DNA from: Membranipora membranacea | Taxonomy: Eukaryota > Bryozoa > Gymnolaemata > Cheilostomatida > Membraniporidae | Assembly (NCBI GenBank): GCA_914767715.1 | Contig: OU612065.1 | Location: 14,944,001 to 15,004,000, forward strand | Length of the DNA stretch: 60,000 bases | Reading direction: 5' to 3' | Made by a program: the position numbers and the translations under genes | Notes under the pieces: generated by a model | The model's input: only the letters and a program-made list of their open reading frames with translations | The model's database searches: none | Told to the model about the DNA's origin: nothing | In this document: positions 25,814-48,544 of the stretch, one piece after another | How the letters are laid out: the number at the start of each line of letters is the position of its first letter | How positions within the stretch are numbered: position 1 is the first letter of the stretch

Positions 25814-27068
25814 AGATTGGAATTGATGATCAATTTTTATTCGAATTTAATTCAAACATTCACCTTTTGCATGTGTTAAAGAATAGATGCTGATTTGCTT
25901 GTCAATAGAGTGTATCTCATGTGAATTCTTTCTTTGATCTCATCAGTTATGGCAAGATTTATAGTGCAAAGGCAGTTCATTGTCTTCACTAAGTGCCAAA
26001 TATTTACAAGAGTACTGTTTTTAGAAAAGCTTCAGGCTTTTCGCCTATCCTGCCAATTGAGCTATGTTTCCTTCTTTGAATAAAAGAAGAATTAATTTAT
26101 GATGCTGGTTCTCCTTTTCAAAAATTTTCTGTACATATTGCAATTCAGAAGCCGCTTAAACAGGGTACTGGTGAAATACGGGAAATTTAAAGTGGACAAA
26201 ACAGTAATATAACAATTTTATTATACATGTTCAAGTGATGAGTATCAAGTGGTACCTTCAGCATCAATGTAAACTTGCCCTTATACATAAATACAATAAT
26301 ATAATACCATAAAACAATAATAAATATCATAAATAAATAATTTATGTAATTACAGAAGAACAATGACAGTTATGATAGCTCATATAGGAACCTCAGAGTA
26401 TTTGATTTAAAGGCAAACCAAGGCTGGATAAAGGCAAGGTGAAGCGGTCAAAAGCAGTAAAATAGAAGCAGGTTATAACAACAATAAGTAACGTGAAAAT
26501 AGAAAAAAATTAAATTGGCTTTTGACATTGGTCAAGAAATATGTCATGGATGAATAGCAACAGAATAGGTTTAAAATAAATATAACCGGATCAAAATACT
26601 GCTCAGAATATTTTGTGAGTTAAAAAAAATCGAGAGCAATCCAGGAGATTTTTTAAAGACTTAGGACCTTGTTTTTGTTTTATTGCATTGTGTATCTAAA
26701 TTGATATATATGTACATTGTTGATTGATTGTGAGGGACTAAAAATACAGATAAAATAAAATGTCATGGTGAGCTACGAAGATCTACATTGTCATGTTTGG
26801 CGTTTGGAATGAAATAATAATATTTTGATTTTATGCCATATCATAGTAACACTGCATTAGAGTATGAAATAAACATAATAAAATAGTACAAAGACGTTGA
26901 GACAAATCTGTATTTGAACCGTGGTACTTCACTGTGCCTAACAAACCAACCATATAACAAGGTCATTCACATCACGGGTGGCTCCAAGCACCCCATACAC
27001 TAGCACCACATTATACTATGATATTCCTCAGCGTAATCTGTATGAATATTGATGATTTTTTGAGATCA
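25814..27068. other. Probable 3'UTR and downstream region of the COE gene
   Basis: This very AT-rich stretch contains no coding exon. It lies just past the COE stop codon on the minus strand. Several ATAAAA-like and TTTATT strings could act as minus-strand poly(A) signals, but I cannot choose one. Confidence 0.4.
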
Positions 27069-37709
<10,641 letters not shown>

Positions 37710-38590
37710 GACTCTGATTCAGCTTCAGCTCTATAAAACAGGAATCCTCACCATCCAACACATACAACAAAAATCACTTTTTATGCACTCCTCTGGGACT
37801 GATATATGAAATTATCAGTTCGTGTTGTTATTGTAACATATTGTCTTCTATTATAGGAGAGTAAAGGCACGGCTGCTGTGCATCACCAATCATTGGTCAT
37901 GATCGTCAAGATGGCTCCGCCTCCCAATATGATTATTCCAATTAACAATTCTATAATTTAATAAAAAACGTCCGCAGTATTCTTGGAGCACAATGGAGAA
38001 AAGGAGCTCTAATAGGATAGATGGTATCTATGAATATAATTCTATAAGTATAAAGATTAAGCTTCTATTGGCTGTTATATTGGCACGTGCCACAATGAAA
38101 CATATTAACATCAAAGGCTATTCAACCTAAGATTGTGACTATGATAAGAGTATAGAACAAAACCAGTAATTACCAATGCAGGATACACGCATGAAGGGTG
38201 ACCACCTGCCCTCCAAAATTTCAACACCTCCCCTTATTCTCATCCTTGACTTTGTCCTCCTTCAGCTTGTAGAGTCAATCCATTATAGCTAACCTAAAAT
38301 ATTAATGGCCTTTATATTGGACAAGATGAAAGATTGCCAACTGATGCAATGTTTCTCCCTCACTGTATATCACAAGATTGAGATTCAAACTTCATAAATA
38401 ATTTTCAGTGTTTTGTTTTCAATTTATGCAGGGTGTAATTATAGAGAATATTTATAACAGTACTGTAATGTCTTGACTTGGGGTAAAGCCCAAAGCATCA
38501 CCACACAACATAGTATCTCTTAAACCTGATCCATGTACATCATTTCTTTCTAATCCATCATCATTCCATCACAATAAAAACATACATATA
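37710..38590. other. Upstream region of the COE gene
   Basis: This stretch contains the 5'UTR and promoter of the minus-strand COE gene by position. No TATA box or other clear element stands out, and there is no open frame of note. Confidence 0.4.
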
Positions 38591-38675
38591 GTAGCCTGGG
38601 CAGGCTGTCGGGGGGGGGGGGGGGTGAGAGGGTCTCCCCTTCCCCCACCCGTCCCCAACAGCCAGCCCAGGCTAC
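38591..38675. mobile_element. Short foldback element, 85 bp, with 7-bp target duplication
   Basis: GTAGCCTGGGCAGGCTGTCG (38591-38610) pairs with the right end AACAGCCAGCCCAGGCTAC (38657-38675) with one or two mismatches. ACATATA immediately precedes the left end and immediately follows the right end (38584-38590 and 38676-38682), which is what a target-site duplication looks like. The centre has a run of 15 G (38610-38624) facing a C-rich segment. It has no coding capacity. TSD length is near the 8 bp typical of hAT elements. Confidence 0.7.
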
Positions 38676-39699
38676 ACATATAGCCCATCTGTAGTAAATG
38701 TTGGGATAAACAAGAAGAGATGTTCCGCCGGTCTTTTTCAAATGTTTAGCCTGATAAGCAATTTGAACAATAATCTATTGAGCCATTGTGCTAGTTAGGT
38801 GAAGTTTAGAAGCAAACTGAAATTTATCCGAGAGAAAATCATTCCCATAGATAACTTTTTAATCACGATAATATCTAACAAGTATAAACACAAATATAGT
38901 GAGCCATACCCATACATACAGGTGAATAATGTTAGACTACACAATCAATTTTTCATAATTCACAGGTAATGCACTAAAATTTAATTATCCGATCAATAGG
39001 CTCCCTGAAACAATGGTGATGAAGCTTAACAAAAGCATTAGAGAGATCTGTCTCTTATTTTTCGGTAAACACTATGGTGAGAAAAGTATATTGAAAAACA
39101 AGCAAAAGAGAGACCTACAACAAACTAGCCTTGTCACGGACTTCTTTTTACAAAACAAAAGAAAAAAGTTTTGTGACAATGCTAACAACAGATTTCCTTA
39201 CTTTTTGACACTCGATATAAAAAACAGATCCCATTACTGTATACAGATAACTTTCATTTATTCTATTTTAATAATTGTTGCTGTAGTTGATACAGTGAAA
39301 CTTACATATACAACAATCCTTATAACACAATATATCATACCCAGCTGGTACTAAAGCAGCAGCTTGGATAGTCATAAACAGAAAGTCGTTGAGATATATA
39401 TTACTTTTTTAAGCATTTGACAGGCAATTTTCTTACAAATGAGCTACTGAACAAGAGACCAAAACTTAACATTTGACGGGATGTATCTGCGGTAAAATAT
39501 CACTATCAGACGGATTTTTCGCGATGTTACCAACTCCTGTTAGTAGGGAGTCCCAAACTCCCTGCTTAACCATAGCGAACAAGGAAGTTGTGCTTAATTA
39601 TCTTCTCATGCATTTTATAAACACAACTTCTAGTGAGTTGTGAACAAATACAGACCAATGTTGGTTGACAAAAGTTGTTGGTTAAAATCTCAAGGTCTC

Positions 39700-39905
39700 A
39701 TCACTTATCGCATCCCGAAGGAAGAGTGGCGAGATAGGGTGCCTTAGGGGCTAGGCCGCAATATCTGCGCCAATTTGCTCTCAGTTTGTAGGCAGGACGG
39801 AGAGCGCGTCCTGGGGGTCTAACAATCCCGAGTAGTCAGTGGACTACAGTGGGATGCGAACCCATTACCTTCAGTACTTGCGTGCCACCTCCTACTCCAA
39901 TATGG
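39700..39905 (-). mobile_element. tRNA-derived SINE (probable)
   Basis: On the minus strand, GGGTTCGCATCCC (39863-39851) resembles a tRNA B box (GGTTCGANTCC) and lies about 14 bp past TGGCACGCAAG (39887-39877), which resembles an A box. The spacing is shorter than in a normal tRNA gene. The downstream body is GC-richer than its surroundings and includes CTTCGGGATGCGATAAG. There is no tRNA cloverleaf, so a functional tRNA gene is unlikely. Confidence 0.45.
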
Positions 39906-41500
39906 CACAAGTGTGCGCCCAGCCAGCCTAAAACACGGCAACAAGTGTGTCAAATGTCGCTATTCGAAATAGAAGACGAAGAACACAAATGGCACACAGC
40001 TAGCTAGAGTGGTAGCCACTCTAGTCTTGGCTCTCATACATAGACTAACAGGCCACACCGCTGCATTTTTTTATCATTTTTGAAATAATTTCATCAATTA
40101 TCACTTAGTTATTGCAGAAACCTAATACAAAAAAAAATTAATCTTCTTCTATAAAAAGCCTACAAATGTAACTTCGATCTTTGTCTGGATGCAGTGCTCT
40201 CAAATGAATAGCGTAGTTATAATTTGTATCGTTTGAATCACAAAAGTCAATGACCTACCATCATGTGGAAGTTGCCTTTATTTCTGAAATAACTGTAATC
40301 TAAACAATAGAGTTATCCTCCCGTCAAATGTAAGGGAACGATTCCTTGATGGTGTTTTAATACTCACTGTGCTCAGAATATCACTGTTCACCATTATGTA
40401 CATAGTCCGCAGATTGACCCCCGTGTTCTTTGGAGTTACTAGGTATTACCACTACATTCAACATAGTCCACTACAAGAGGTGCTGCAAAAGAAGAAGAAC
40501 TGTAATTAATATTGGTTCTGCAGTGTGGCACCCAGGATCCATCAGGCATGTAACCAATATAAATCATCATATCATCATCATCATCAAAATCATCTGCAGC
40601 AACAATGAAAATATATGCATGGTGACATTAAAAAGACTCATGAAAAAATTAAACTAGTGCAAATTTTTCATGGAATGGTTTAAAATAAAATCACTAGGAG
40701 GACAAAGCTGTAACAGATACAATATACTGGATACGGCACATCTGGAAAAATAGTAGGGTCACGGATTTTGAACTCACTCTCATCTTTCATAGTATCAGAT
40801 ATAAAGCCTAGTCATTGATGAGCTGCAGAGGGTGGTTTGCGGGACAAGAATCAATCTACTAGATCAATCAAATTAATGTAAGGAATACCAAGTCCCCATG
40901 TTTTAATAGCAATAATTTTAGCGAGAGATGATCGGTGAGATCTTTTGTTTTCTAGTGACATCTTTGTACCTGGCAGTAATTACTAGAATGGTTTTTGCAT
41001 CGACGCTTTTACGAGATAACCTTTGTATTTTGCTCAGTCAACTTGGCTGGTAGAGAAAAGAAAAATTGTTTCCCAAAGTCAGGTGAATTCATCTCACTGC
41101 AGCTGCTGTGATATGGCTCTCCAATTTTCTTCAATCAAATGATTTTGCTAGTAAGCAAACAAGTTTAGCCAGAATACATTATGTTTTACTAATCACTGAT
41201 CAACCGATGTCTGCTTTTCTATTTATACCAATAAACTACTTGGGTAGATTGAAAAGGTTCTGCAAAAAACACTCCAAACACATATAGTCCAAAAATAAAG
41301 AAAAGGACACATTTTTTACAGGAATCTGTAATCTCTTGAATAAAAGTGTTGTTGCTGGTTGTGCCGATTCTTTTAGATGGGTTTCTGGTAATTATTGAAA
41401 TACTTTCTTTTAATTGGAGGGCGTTTTTACAGATATTTACAAAGATATGGTATAAATATACTCTATTGCGATGACAGGGAGGCTGCAGTTATTCGTCATG
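39906..41500. other. Unassigned intergenic DNA
   Basis: No gene or element can be supported. A short (CAT)n run lies near 40567-40585. The rest is AT-rich with only short frames. Confidence 0.45.
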
Positions 41501-41629
41501 CCTAGAGGATGCCTCATACATGAGAGTCTGACAAGATATTTGACTCAACTGACTTCAGAAAGTTATTAAGTACTAGGAGGACAATCGCTGATCATTGCGG
41601 TATTAGAGGTCACTGTACAAGTGAAAATG

Positions 41630-41750
41630 ATATGGGCTCAAAGCCTTTGATCCCGACACAATTGACTTGTGGAACAGCATACCACCAAGTGTGGCGTCTG
41701 TGGTACAGTTGAGAGCTTCAAGTCAGGAGAAGCTAAATCTTGACAGGGCC
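41630..41750 (+). mobile_element. Remnant of a LINE ORF2 C-terminus
   Basis: The plus strand reads KAFDPDTIDLWNSIPPSVAS followed by VVQL. This is the 'R.I..WN.LP..V..A.SL' signature found just after the reverse transcriptase in CR1/Jockey-like non-LTR retrotransposons. Upstream frames are broken, so it is a fossil of about 35 codons. Its orientation is opposite to that of the neighbouring LINE fragment. Confidence 0.5.
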
Positions 41751-41989
41751 TTACTAATCCTGTTATGTTATTAATGTATTACTCATAACACAGAATCACA
41801 ACTGCACAGATGAGTATAGATCAGACCACAGACGTCTTCAGTTCATAGAACTACGTAAGTAACGCAAGTTTCTGAGCAACCAGGGTTATGGCGATGTATG
41901 AAATGGCTAAAAAGAGAATAAGACGGAGTCAGGATTAAGTCAACGTCAGGAGGAGTAAGTCAGCGTCAAGCATGCTGCTGTGCATAGCT

Positions 41990-42740
41990 CAATGGATGGA
42001 TGGATTTATTACTATCATAGACAAAAATTTGTCACGAGATACGTTGTTAATACTGACAAGAAAGAAAAACATGGAAAAAATCGGATCCCTGTTGTATAAA
42101 AAGTTTTTTAGAATAGTATATTATTAAGTGTATGTATGAGATGTCTTAAAAAGCTGTCTCTACCCCATGTACCCCGATATTTAACAGTGCGGTAGCGACC
42201 TGAGGGGCATTTAGTTAGAAAGTCATTGATAAAGTGCTCTTCATCGTGTATGTACCGTAGTCCAAGTGTCTTGATCTGGTTGGCCACCAGAGCATCTATA
42301 TCGGGGTGCTCAATCCCTAACTTGGCGGCATCTTTAAATATTTTGCGTAAGGACTTCTTGTCGCTTGCATGGATGCTTGTAAAAAGTATGGGGAGACAGT
42401 AAGTGATGAGGGATACAATAAACCTCTTGAATAACATATGAGAAAGGGGCTTTGAGCTATAGTATACAAAATATTTCACAATATACATGCATTGAGATGC
42501 AGTAGTCACTATGGATTGCACATGATCATGATAGCGGAGTTTATCGTCAACAGTAACACCAAGGTATTTTACTTTGCCACAAAAATCAACTTCCGTGCCG
42601 TTAAGGATAAGAGTAGGGGTAATGGGCCTAACAAGCTGAGTAGAAAACATCATTTCTTGAGTGTTGGAGGCGTTTAACAATAGGTTTAAATCACAACATT
42701 GCTTTAAAATTCTACTAATCTCATCAAGATAGGGAGTGTG
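41990..42740 (-). mobile_element. 5'-truncated non-LTR retrotransposon (reverse transcriptase C-terminus)
   Basis: The minus strand from 42737 to 42108 is open and reads TPYLDEISRILKQCCDLNLL, then VKYLGVTVDDKLRYHDHV. This is the end of a LINE reverse transcriptase and its thumb region. The frame continues about 140 residues past the YLGV motif to a stop at 42108. Downstream, the minus-strand 3' end runs into a (ATCC)n-type tail (plus strand 41994-42006), as many LINEs have. The catalytic YADD core is missing, so this is a dead 5'-truncated copy. At the other side it abuts a (TG)n run and then the duplicated INTS14 fragment. Confidence 0.8.
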
Positions 42741-42748
42741 TATGTGTG

Positions 42749-42877
42749 TGTGTAGTGTTGCAGCACCTGACTGAAGATGCCTACAGTCTTGGTGGTGGAT
42801 GTTTCTCTCTCAATGGCACGCCACTCATTGAAAAGAGGAGTGAAAGAGAATTCACCTGGGATACCATCAATTGTGGA
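42749..42877 (+). pseudogene. Duplicated 5' fragment of INTS14 exon 1
   Basis: These 129 bp match 44387-44515 with about five differences. They cover some 28 bp before the INTS14 ATG and the first 33-34 codons, including the VWA metal motif DVSLSM. The copy's ATG is at 42777. The frame stays open past the end of homology and stops at 42924-42926, so it could encode only 49 residues. The match breaks off in mid-exon, so this is a DNA-level fragment and not an alternative first exon with an intact donor. Confidence 0.85.
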
Positions 42878-42929
42878 TGCTGGCTCTACATTTTCCTCAA
42901 GTGGTCTGTTTGTCCTTGTATTGTAGTTT

Positions 42930-44036
42930 TACATACGTTTGCAAGCCGGCCAGTACAGGCACAATAATAATGAAGTACAGGAAATGGCATATGATTGGCA
43001 GTCATCAACATCCACAAAAGTTGTGGTTGTGAGAATAATTATTCAATCCTCAAGGCTCATACAGTTGCAATACCTTGTCTAACGTCTTTGCTGAAAAGGA
43101 AGAAACAGGCATGAACCAATCCAGTCCTTGAACCATGATGATGGTGCTTGATGATGAAGAGATTTCAGGGTTACTCAACCATTTTAGCTCTCACAACTAC
43201 AGCATTGGGCTTGAGAATGGTTGCAGTTTAGCAAAATGAGAATTTTTTAACTCTTTTGTTGAAAGATTCAAACTGTGCTCGCTGAATAATACAAAATGAT
43301 ATTGATTCGTTAAATGGATTTAGCAAGACATTTGATTGGTCTGAAATCTCAAGTAGTGCACCAACTTAAACCATTTGTTACAGTAAAAAAATTGGTAACA
43401 GAAAAAAAGGAGAGAAATTTAAGTTTAATTTTAAAAATTTGCAAAATGAAGGGAAGGACTGGAGGCTACCTTTTGCCCGATACAGAGGAAGTTCATTGCT
43501 TTGACCAGGGAGAATTCTCCCTGCTTTGACCAATCAAGCACAAACACAGCAACATCACCAGATCGATGACCAGTCCATTGGAGCTTGAATTGCCCATGTA
43601 CATCAATGTCCACCTCCACAGTTCACCATGCATATTTGGCTTGCTTTTTTGCAATATCAGAGTTGCAAGAGGGAATACATTGAATATTGCAAGCATGTAG
43701 GAAGTGAATTTTGCTTATGCTCAGAGTGGTTGATAGTTGATACATACATACTCATACTGGGCATATGCAAAATGCAAAATACATTGGCTAGGTGCAGTCT
43801 AATATACCCTACCCATCTGGATTGATGTTCTGCCTATGCAAATCATTGTCTACGTCTATATAGGCACGTGGTCAGGGGCAGTATCGTATGTTGCCTAATT
43901 TTCTTCGTCCTATTCATATTTATACCCATTGCTCTAGTACTTCTTTGATTGTAGGCAATGGTAGTTTGTGGTAAGTTAAGATAGCCAATATAGTCTGCTA
44001 TACAGCAAGTCTCAATACCTGTGTAATGATCAACTT
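42930..44036. other. Unassigned DNA between the INTS14 fragment and the INTS14-proximal element
   Basis: No gene is supported. On the minus strand, 43619-43431 is open and reads EVDIDVHGQFKLQWTGHRSG, which has a coding-like composition but no known family and no splice partner; it may be a mobile-element fossil. CAGGGAGAATTCTCCCTG at 43506-43523 is an 18-bp perfect palindrome. Confidence 0.4.
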
Positions 44037-44333
44037 GGCATGGGCGTATATTCCGAAAAATCTGACCCACCACTTTTCACCCAAGACACAACTCGCGCGC
44101 GAAAATTTCGCGAACTTTTCTGCAATATTTGACATTTTTATGGTTTTTCACCCATTAAATCCAATTTATACCCAGAAATGGGTGTTTTATATGGAAAGAG
44201 CATGAAAAACTACCCTTAGAAGATGTTTTAAGGATGAAAGTCAAAAAAAAAAAAGAATTTAATTAGGTTTTTTTTAATTCTAATTGAACCCACGACTTGT
44301 CGTGAGTCGTGGGTGGTAATATACGCCCATGCC
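44037..44333. mobile_element. TIR element, 297 bp, immediately upstream of INTS14
   Basis: GGCATGGGCGTATATT (44037-44052) is the exact inverse of 44318-44333. The interior is AT-rich without coding capacity, and near the right end CCCACGACT and AGTCGTGGG form a hairpin (44289-44313). It ends only about 80 bp before the INTS14 start codon, so it sits in or next to the promoter or 5'UTR. Flanks TCAACTTGG and TGACCTTGG are similar (7 of 9) but not a clean target duplication. Confidence 0.65.
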
Positions 44334-44414
44334 TGACCTTGGGACCCACACATCATCCGTTTTCTTTTTTCATGTTTTTGGACCCTTGTGTAATGTTGCA
44401 GCACCTGTCTCAAG

Positions 44415-47400
44415 ATGCCTACAGTCTTGGTGGTAGATGTTTCTCTCTCAATGGCACGCCACTCATTGAAAAGAGGAGTGAAAGAGAATTCACCTGGGAT
44501 ACCATCAACTGTGGAGGATATGACTGACCTCTCTTATTCTGACAGCGCCATCACAAAGAAAGCACTAGCAGTTCGAAGTGTTTATAAATTCCTTGACAGC
44601 CTTGGACATCACGCAAAGCTGGAATATGTATCATTGGTAAGTTAGAGTTTTGAGATTACTAAAATTAAAGCACTTCAGTTTTACTTCGTATGGCATCTTT
44701 CAACGAACCTTATCATCACTCACCCGAACCCGATAATGGGGGTAACTGTGATCCCTATATCAGGTTCAGGGTCTCTTCAGCTTTTAAATGGTGAGTCGCT
44801 TTGACAAAATAATAGTTTTGAGTCTTCTTATTCCACATGTGTAATCATCATACATCAGGTACAAGCCAACCTTCAGATTTCAGCCAATTTCACATTTTTG
44901 ACCGATTGAGGCAATATTTATTTTAAGGTCATCTTCTCATCTTTGTGGGAAATAGCTGTCCCGTTTACAAGAGACTATGACAGCATCAAGTCAGCCGCAG
45001 ACAATATACAACTGTATGACAAAACATGCCTGGAGAGCGCTTTCACTGCCCCACTAGAAGTAATACAGAACATGTGGGGAAATAACATGTCATGTCAGGT
45101 GATCTAGAATTGGCTTCTAACGCTTTGTAACAAATAATTATTAATTGAATATTTTGTACAATAACATTCTGATTATACATAAAAGATGTATGTATTGTTA
45201 TGTCAAGCAATGATTAAATTTTACTTATGTGACATAATTTACACCCTGACTGGACTGGTGGTTTATATATTATTAATATTATTATATATTATATAGTCAT
45301 CATTATTATTGAATGATAATGTATCTCTTTTTCTGTCTTTATTAGGTCTTAGTGATAACAGACGGTCTGACAGAGATAACCTCAGATACCCATGAAAAGA
45401 TAACTACCACTACAAACTATCCATTCCCTTGTGACTTCCATATGATCTGTCTCTCTGCTGTGGAGGAGTTCTGCTGCTCTGAGAACATCTCAGGTCTCAA
45501 GGTGATTTAACTTCCATATTTCTTCCCCAAAGTATTTTTGCAAAATATATACGAATTATAACATCTACTTCAAGGCTCTCGCCTTTTGTGCCAAATTGAG
45601 CTATAAATCCAAAGCTACCTATTACAGTGGTGGCTGTCATTAGTTAATACTTGATTTATAAGAGGTTTGAATAAGAAACATGGCAACTGGTGGGGTAAAG
45701 ATATCTTGGCTAGGTTTTTCCGGAGATCTAATCTGCCAATACGTTAAAATATATGATAGTTATGACAAAGTTAAGCCAACCTAAGTACAACACCGAAAGC
45801 CAAAGTCAATTATTTTTGGCTATCACTATAAAATCACAATAATTTCAATCTGACCAATTTTGAATGCTAAACATTACCCAGGTCACAGGTAGTTGTATAC
45901 CCACATCAATAATGATAGAGCCTCACTCAAGATTTTATCACTTAAAATACATCTGAGCGTATTGAGAAGATGATTTGCCATAGGACTTGACTATTCCGGG
46001 GAAAAGCTATTTCTCAACTCAAAATAGATATAGGTTTTTTAGTTGCATTATTATTGAAAAGGTTCTTTTTTATGATTTTTTTGTGACATATCTTTATACT
46101 TTCTTCCTATCAGCAACTTATGGCGGATATCGGTGGTGATGTATCTATCCCAGAAACAACAGCAGACTTCCAATCAATAGAGAATTTGGTGGAGATGTAT
46201 GTTAAAAAAACTTATAAAGTTTTCAGCGGAGTTCTTATCTGTGGTACACTCACTAACAACATACAGTTGTATCCACCACCTACATCTGCAATAAGGTAAA
46301 TATCTCAAAGTACACTTACAGTTTGTTTAGAATTCATCGGTAGTCCTATTGATGACATCTGCCAGTATGTTTTGTCGTGGAATTAATTTATGGCTGGAAC
46401 AGGTGCCCTGTAAGATGATGAATGTAGTTGTATAAAGTCTGTTAGAAAACTTGCTGGCTGGCTGTAAGATAGTAGTCCTTTCCGATAGTGACATCAGAGA
46501 AAGTAGATAGATTGTCCATAGACCATGGTTACACCCATAGACAATGGTGACACCAAAGACTTAATAATGTTAATTATTAAGTCTATGGGTTACAACTATT
46601 TTTGTTTCAGAGAAGATGATTTCACCTATGAAGAGATGGAATTTCCACACTCTATACATATAGTTGGCTTTGTGGCTCAGACTGATATAAAGAGCCCAGC
46701 ATGTGTTTCCAGACATCTGGTACTCCCACTCAAAGCTAGTGAGTATACCGAAGCATTACGTTTCTCCATATAAACTGGCACCGCAGACTCTGCAATAAGA
46801 ATTAAGAAAATGAAACACGTCACAGATCTGTCTGCTTTATGAAAAAGAGGACATAATTCCCAATTGAATACTTCGATTCAATAACAGATGTGAACATTTT
46901 TCAGTAATGTGTATAAGGTATGGTGTGATGGTGTGAATTTTATTCACATCAAACATAGTGATAATAAGTCATATGTACTGTAGTTATATAACCAGTTCAT
47001 ACACGAGATAAAGCAGTAATAAGATTATAATGGTAAAAACATGCTGTCAGTATGCCTGATTATTTATTATTTTGACCAGACACTACAGATGTTGAGACCA
47101 CTGAAGATGGTAAGACACCCTCATTCACAGTTCTTCTACACGGAGCCCTGAAGGTAGAATGTCACGTAGCCATTGTTCGGATCAGGTAGATTAATATCTT
47201 TCACTCTCACTTACATTTTTTTTTCATTGTTGTTACATCAAGGGAACATGGTACCATATGTTTATGTTATCTCTACTGTTATTGACCAACAAACATCTCA
47301 TTCCTTATAAAGCTGAACATTTTATTAAATATTTTCTTGCATATTCCAGTTTTCTAAGCGAAGTAAGACTCGAAACACTTACACGTAGTTGAATTGCCTA

Positions 47401-48544
47401 ACAATCAAGAGATAATGTAAATATGTCTACTTTCGCTAGCAAGTTGAATTCCTATTACAATTTTGATGAAGCAACGCGTCGATTCAATTGATCTGAATGA
47501 AAAGAGCATTCACTAAATTATCTGCTGGTTTCTTCTGTAATTATGAAATTTCCACCTCGGTCAAACCAATCTGAAAGAAACTCAACAATTTGGCCTAATT
47601 CAGAATTAACATTTTCATCTTAGAGTACGTCATTTTATTCATATCCCGGTCTGGCTTTATAATATGTGCCTTGTATTTACAATGGTGACTGTAGTATAGG
47701 CTACTGCCAGTCCTATAGCTATATACTTGTTGCTATTACAGTGATGACTGGTATGGAATGCTGCATTCCTGGGCTGACAGTAGAAAGAAGTCAAACTTGG
47801 TGCTCTCAGTGTATAAGCCAGGTATAGACAGTGTGCCATGGTTAGGGGATATAAGACTTCTCAGCTCATTACCCGCACTCCAAGGCTATGATATACCAGG
47901 AGTAGTTAATCAGCAGACCTCGGGACTTCCTGTACCAATCACAGAGAAGAAGAGTTATGCAAACAGCGCACCGTCATGGCTCAGACAGGCTACTCTTCAG
48001 TCAGATGTGCAGAAACTATTGAGATATGGCCGCAAACTTCCCGACAAACTCAATATCTTCTACAAGGTATGTGATCTTTACAGATGACAGCTGTTTGTAT
48101 CACTCAGTTTCAATCCTGTATGGACAATATACGCACAATATACACAAAAGAGTATAGATCCCCATTACTCCATGGTATCATCATAACGGGTGGGCACTTC
48201 TTTCAACATCCCGGTCTGGTGAAGCAACTCTTTAGAGTCATTTATACTGCTGTCACATATGGATAAATGATGGTATTCAGTATCTTGGCTTTGCTTATTT
48301 CATATTCTAGGAGCTGAATAGAATACATAAAGCCGCAGTGAGTATTGGGTTCTACCAATTACTGATCGGTTTATCTCAGATATTAGAGCGAGAATGTACA
48401 CTATTACCTCCTAATGCACATCCAGACGCTGCCATGCAGCTACAGCATGCTGCCAGTCTACTCAGTAAGAAAGAAGTCACCAACATGAACTACATTATCA
48501 GACCTCTCAGCACAAACTTCCAATCAGATCAGCAACCTGCATGA
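44415..48544 (+). CDS. INTS14: Integrator complex subunit 14 (complete)
   Basis: INTS14 is a nuclear subunit of the Integrator complex, which cleaves and terminates RNA polymerase II transcripts. It works in the INTS10-INTS13-INTS14 module. Eight exons: 44415-44636, 44928-45098, 45346-45501, 46114-46295, 46611-46738, 47080-47185, 47742-48066, 48311-48544. All junctions agree in phase, giving 507 residues against about 518 in human. The N-terminal VWA domain opens with MPTVLVVDVSLSM, including the D-x-S-x-S MIDAS motif (Asp8, Ser10, Ser12), and has VLVITDG at the second metal loop. The middle has IVGFVAQTDIKSP and SRHLVLPL. The C-terminal part has SWADSRKKSNL, PWLGD, LQSDVQKLLRYGRKLPDK and LERECTLLPPNAHPDAA, all close to the family pattern. 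The start is set by the universal MPTV beginning. Confidence 0.95.

Noticed and set aside
39013-39354. 113-codon plus-strand frame containing LQQTSLVTDFFL, like the QTSLTDFF tail of some transposases
   Set aside because: The rest of the frame is Lys/Ile/Phe-rich and shows no DDE or DNA-binding motif; probably coincidence.
39851-39905. Functional tRNA gene
   Set aside because: A- and B-box-like motifs are present, but there is no cloverleaf and the spacing is too short; treated as SINE.
42492-42677. Plus-strand frame over the LINE fragment
   Set aside because: It is the antisense shadow of the reverse transcriptase frame.
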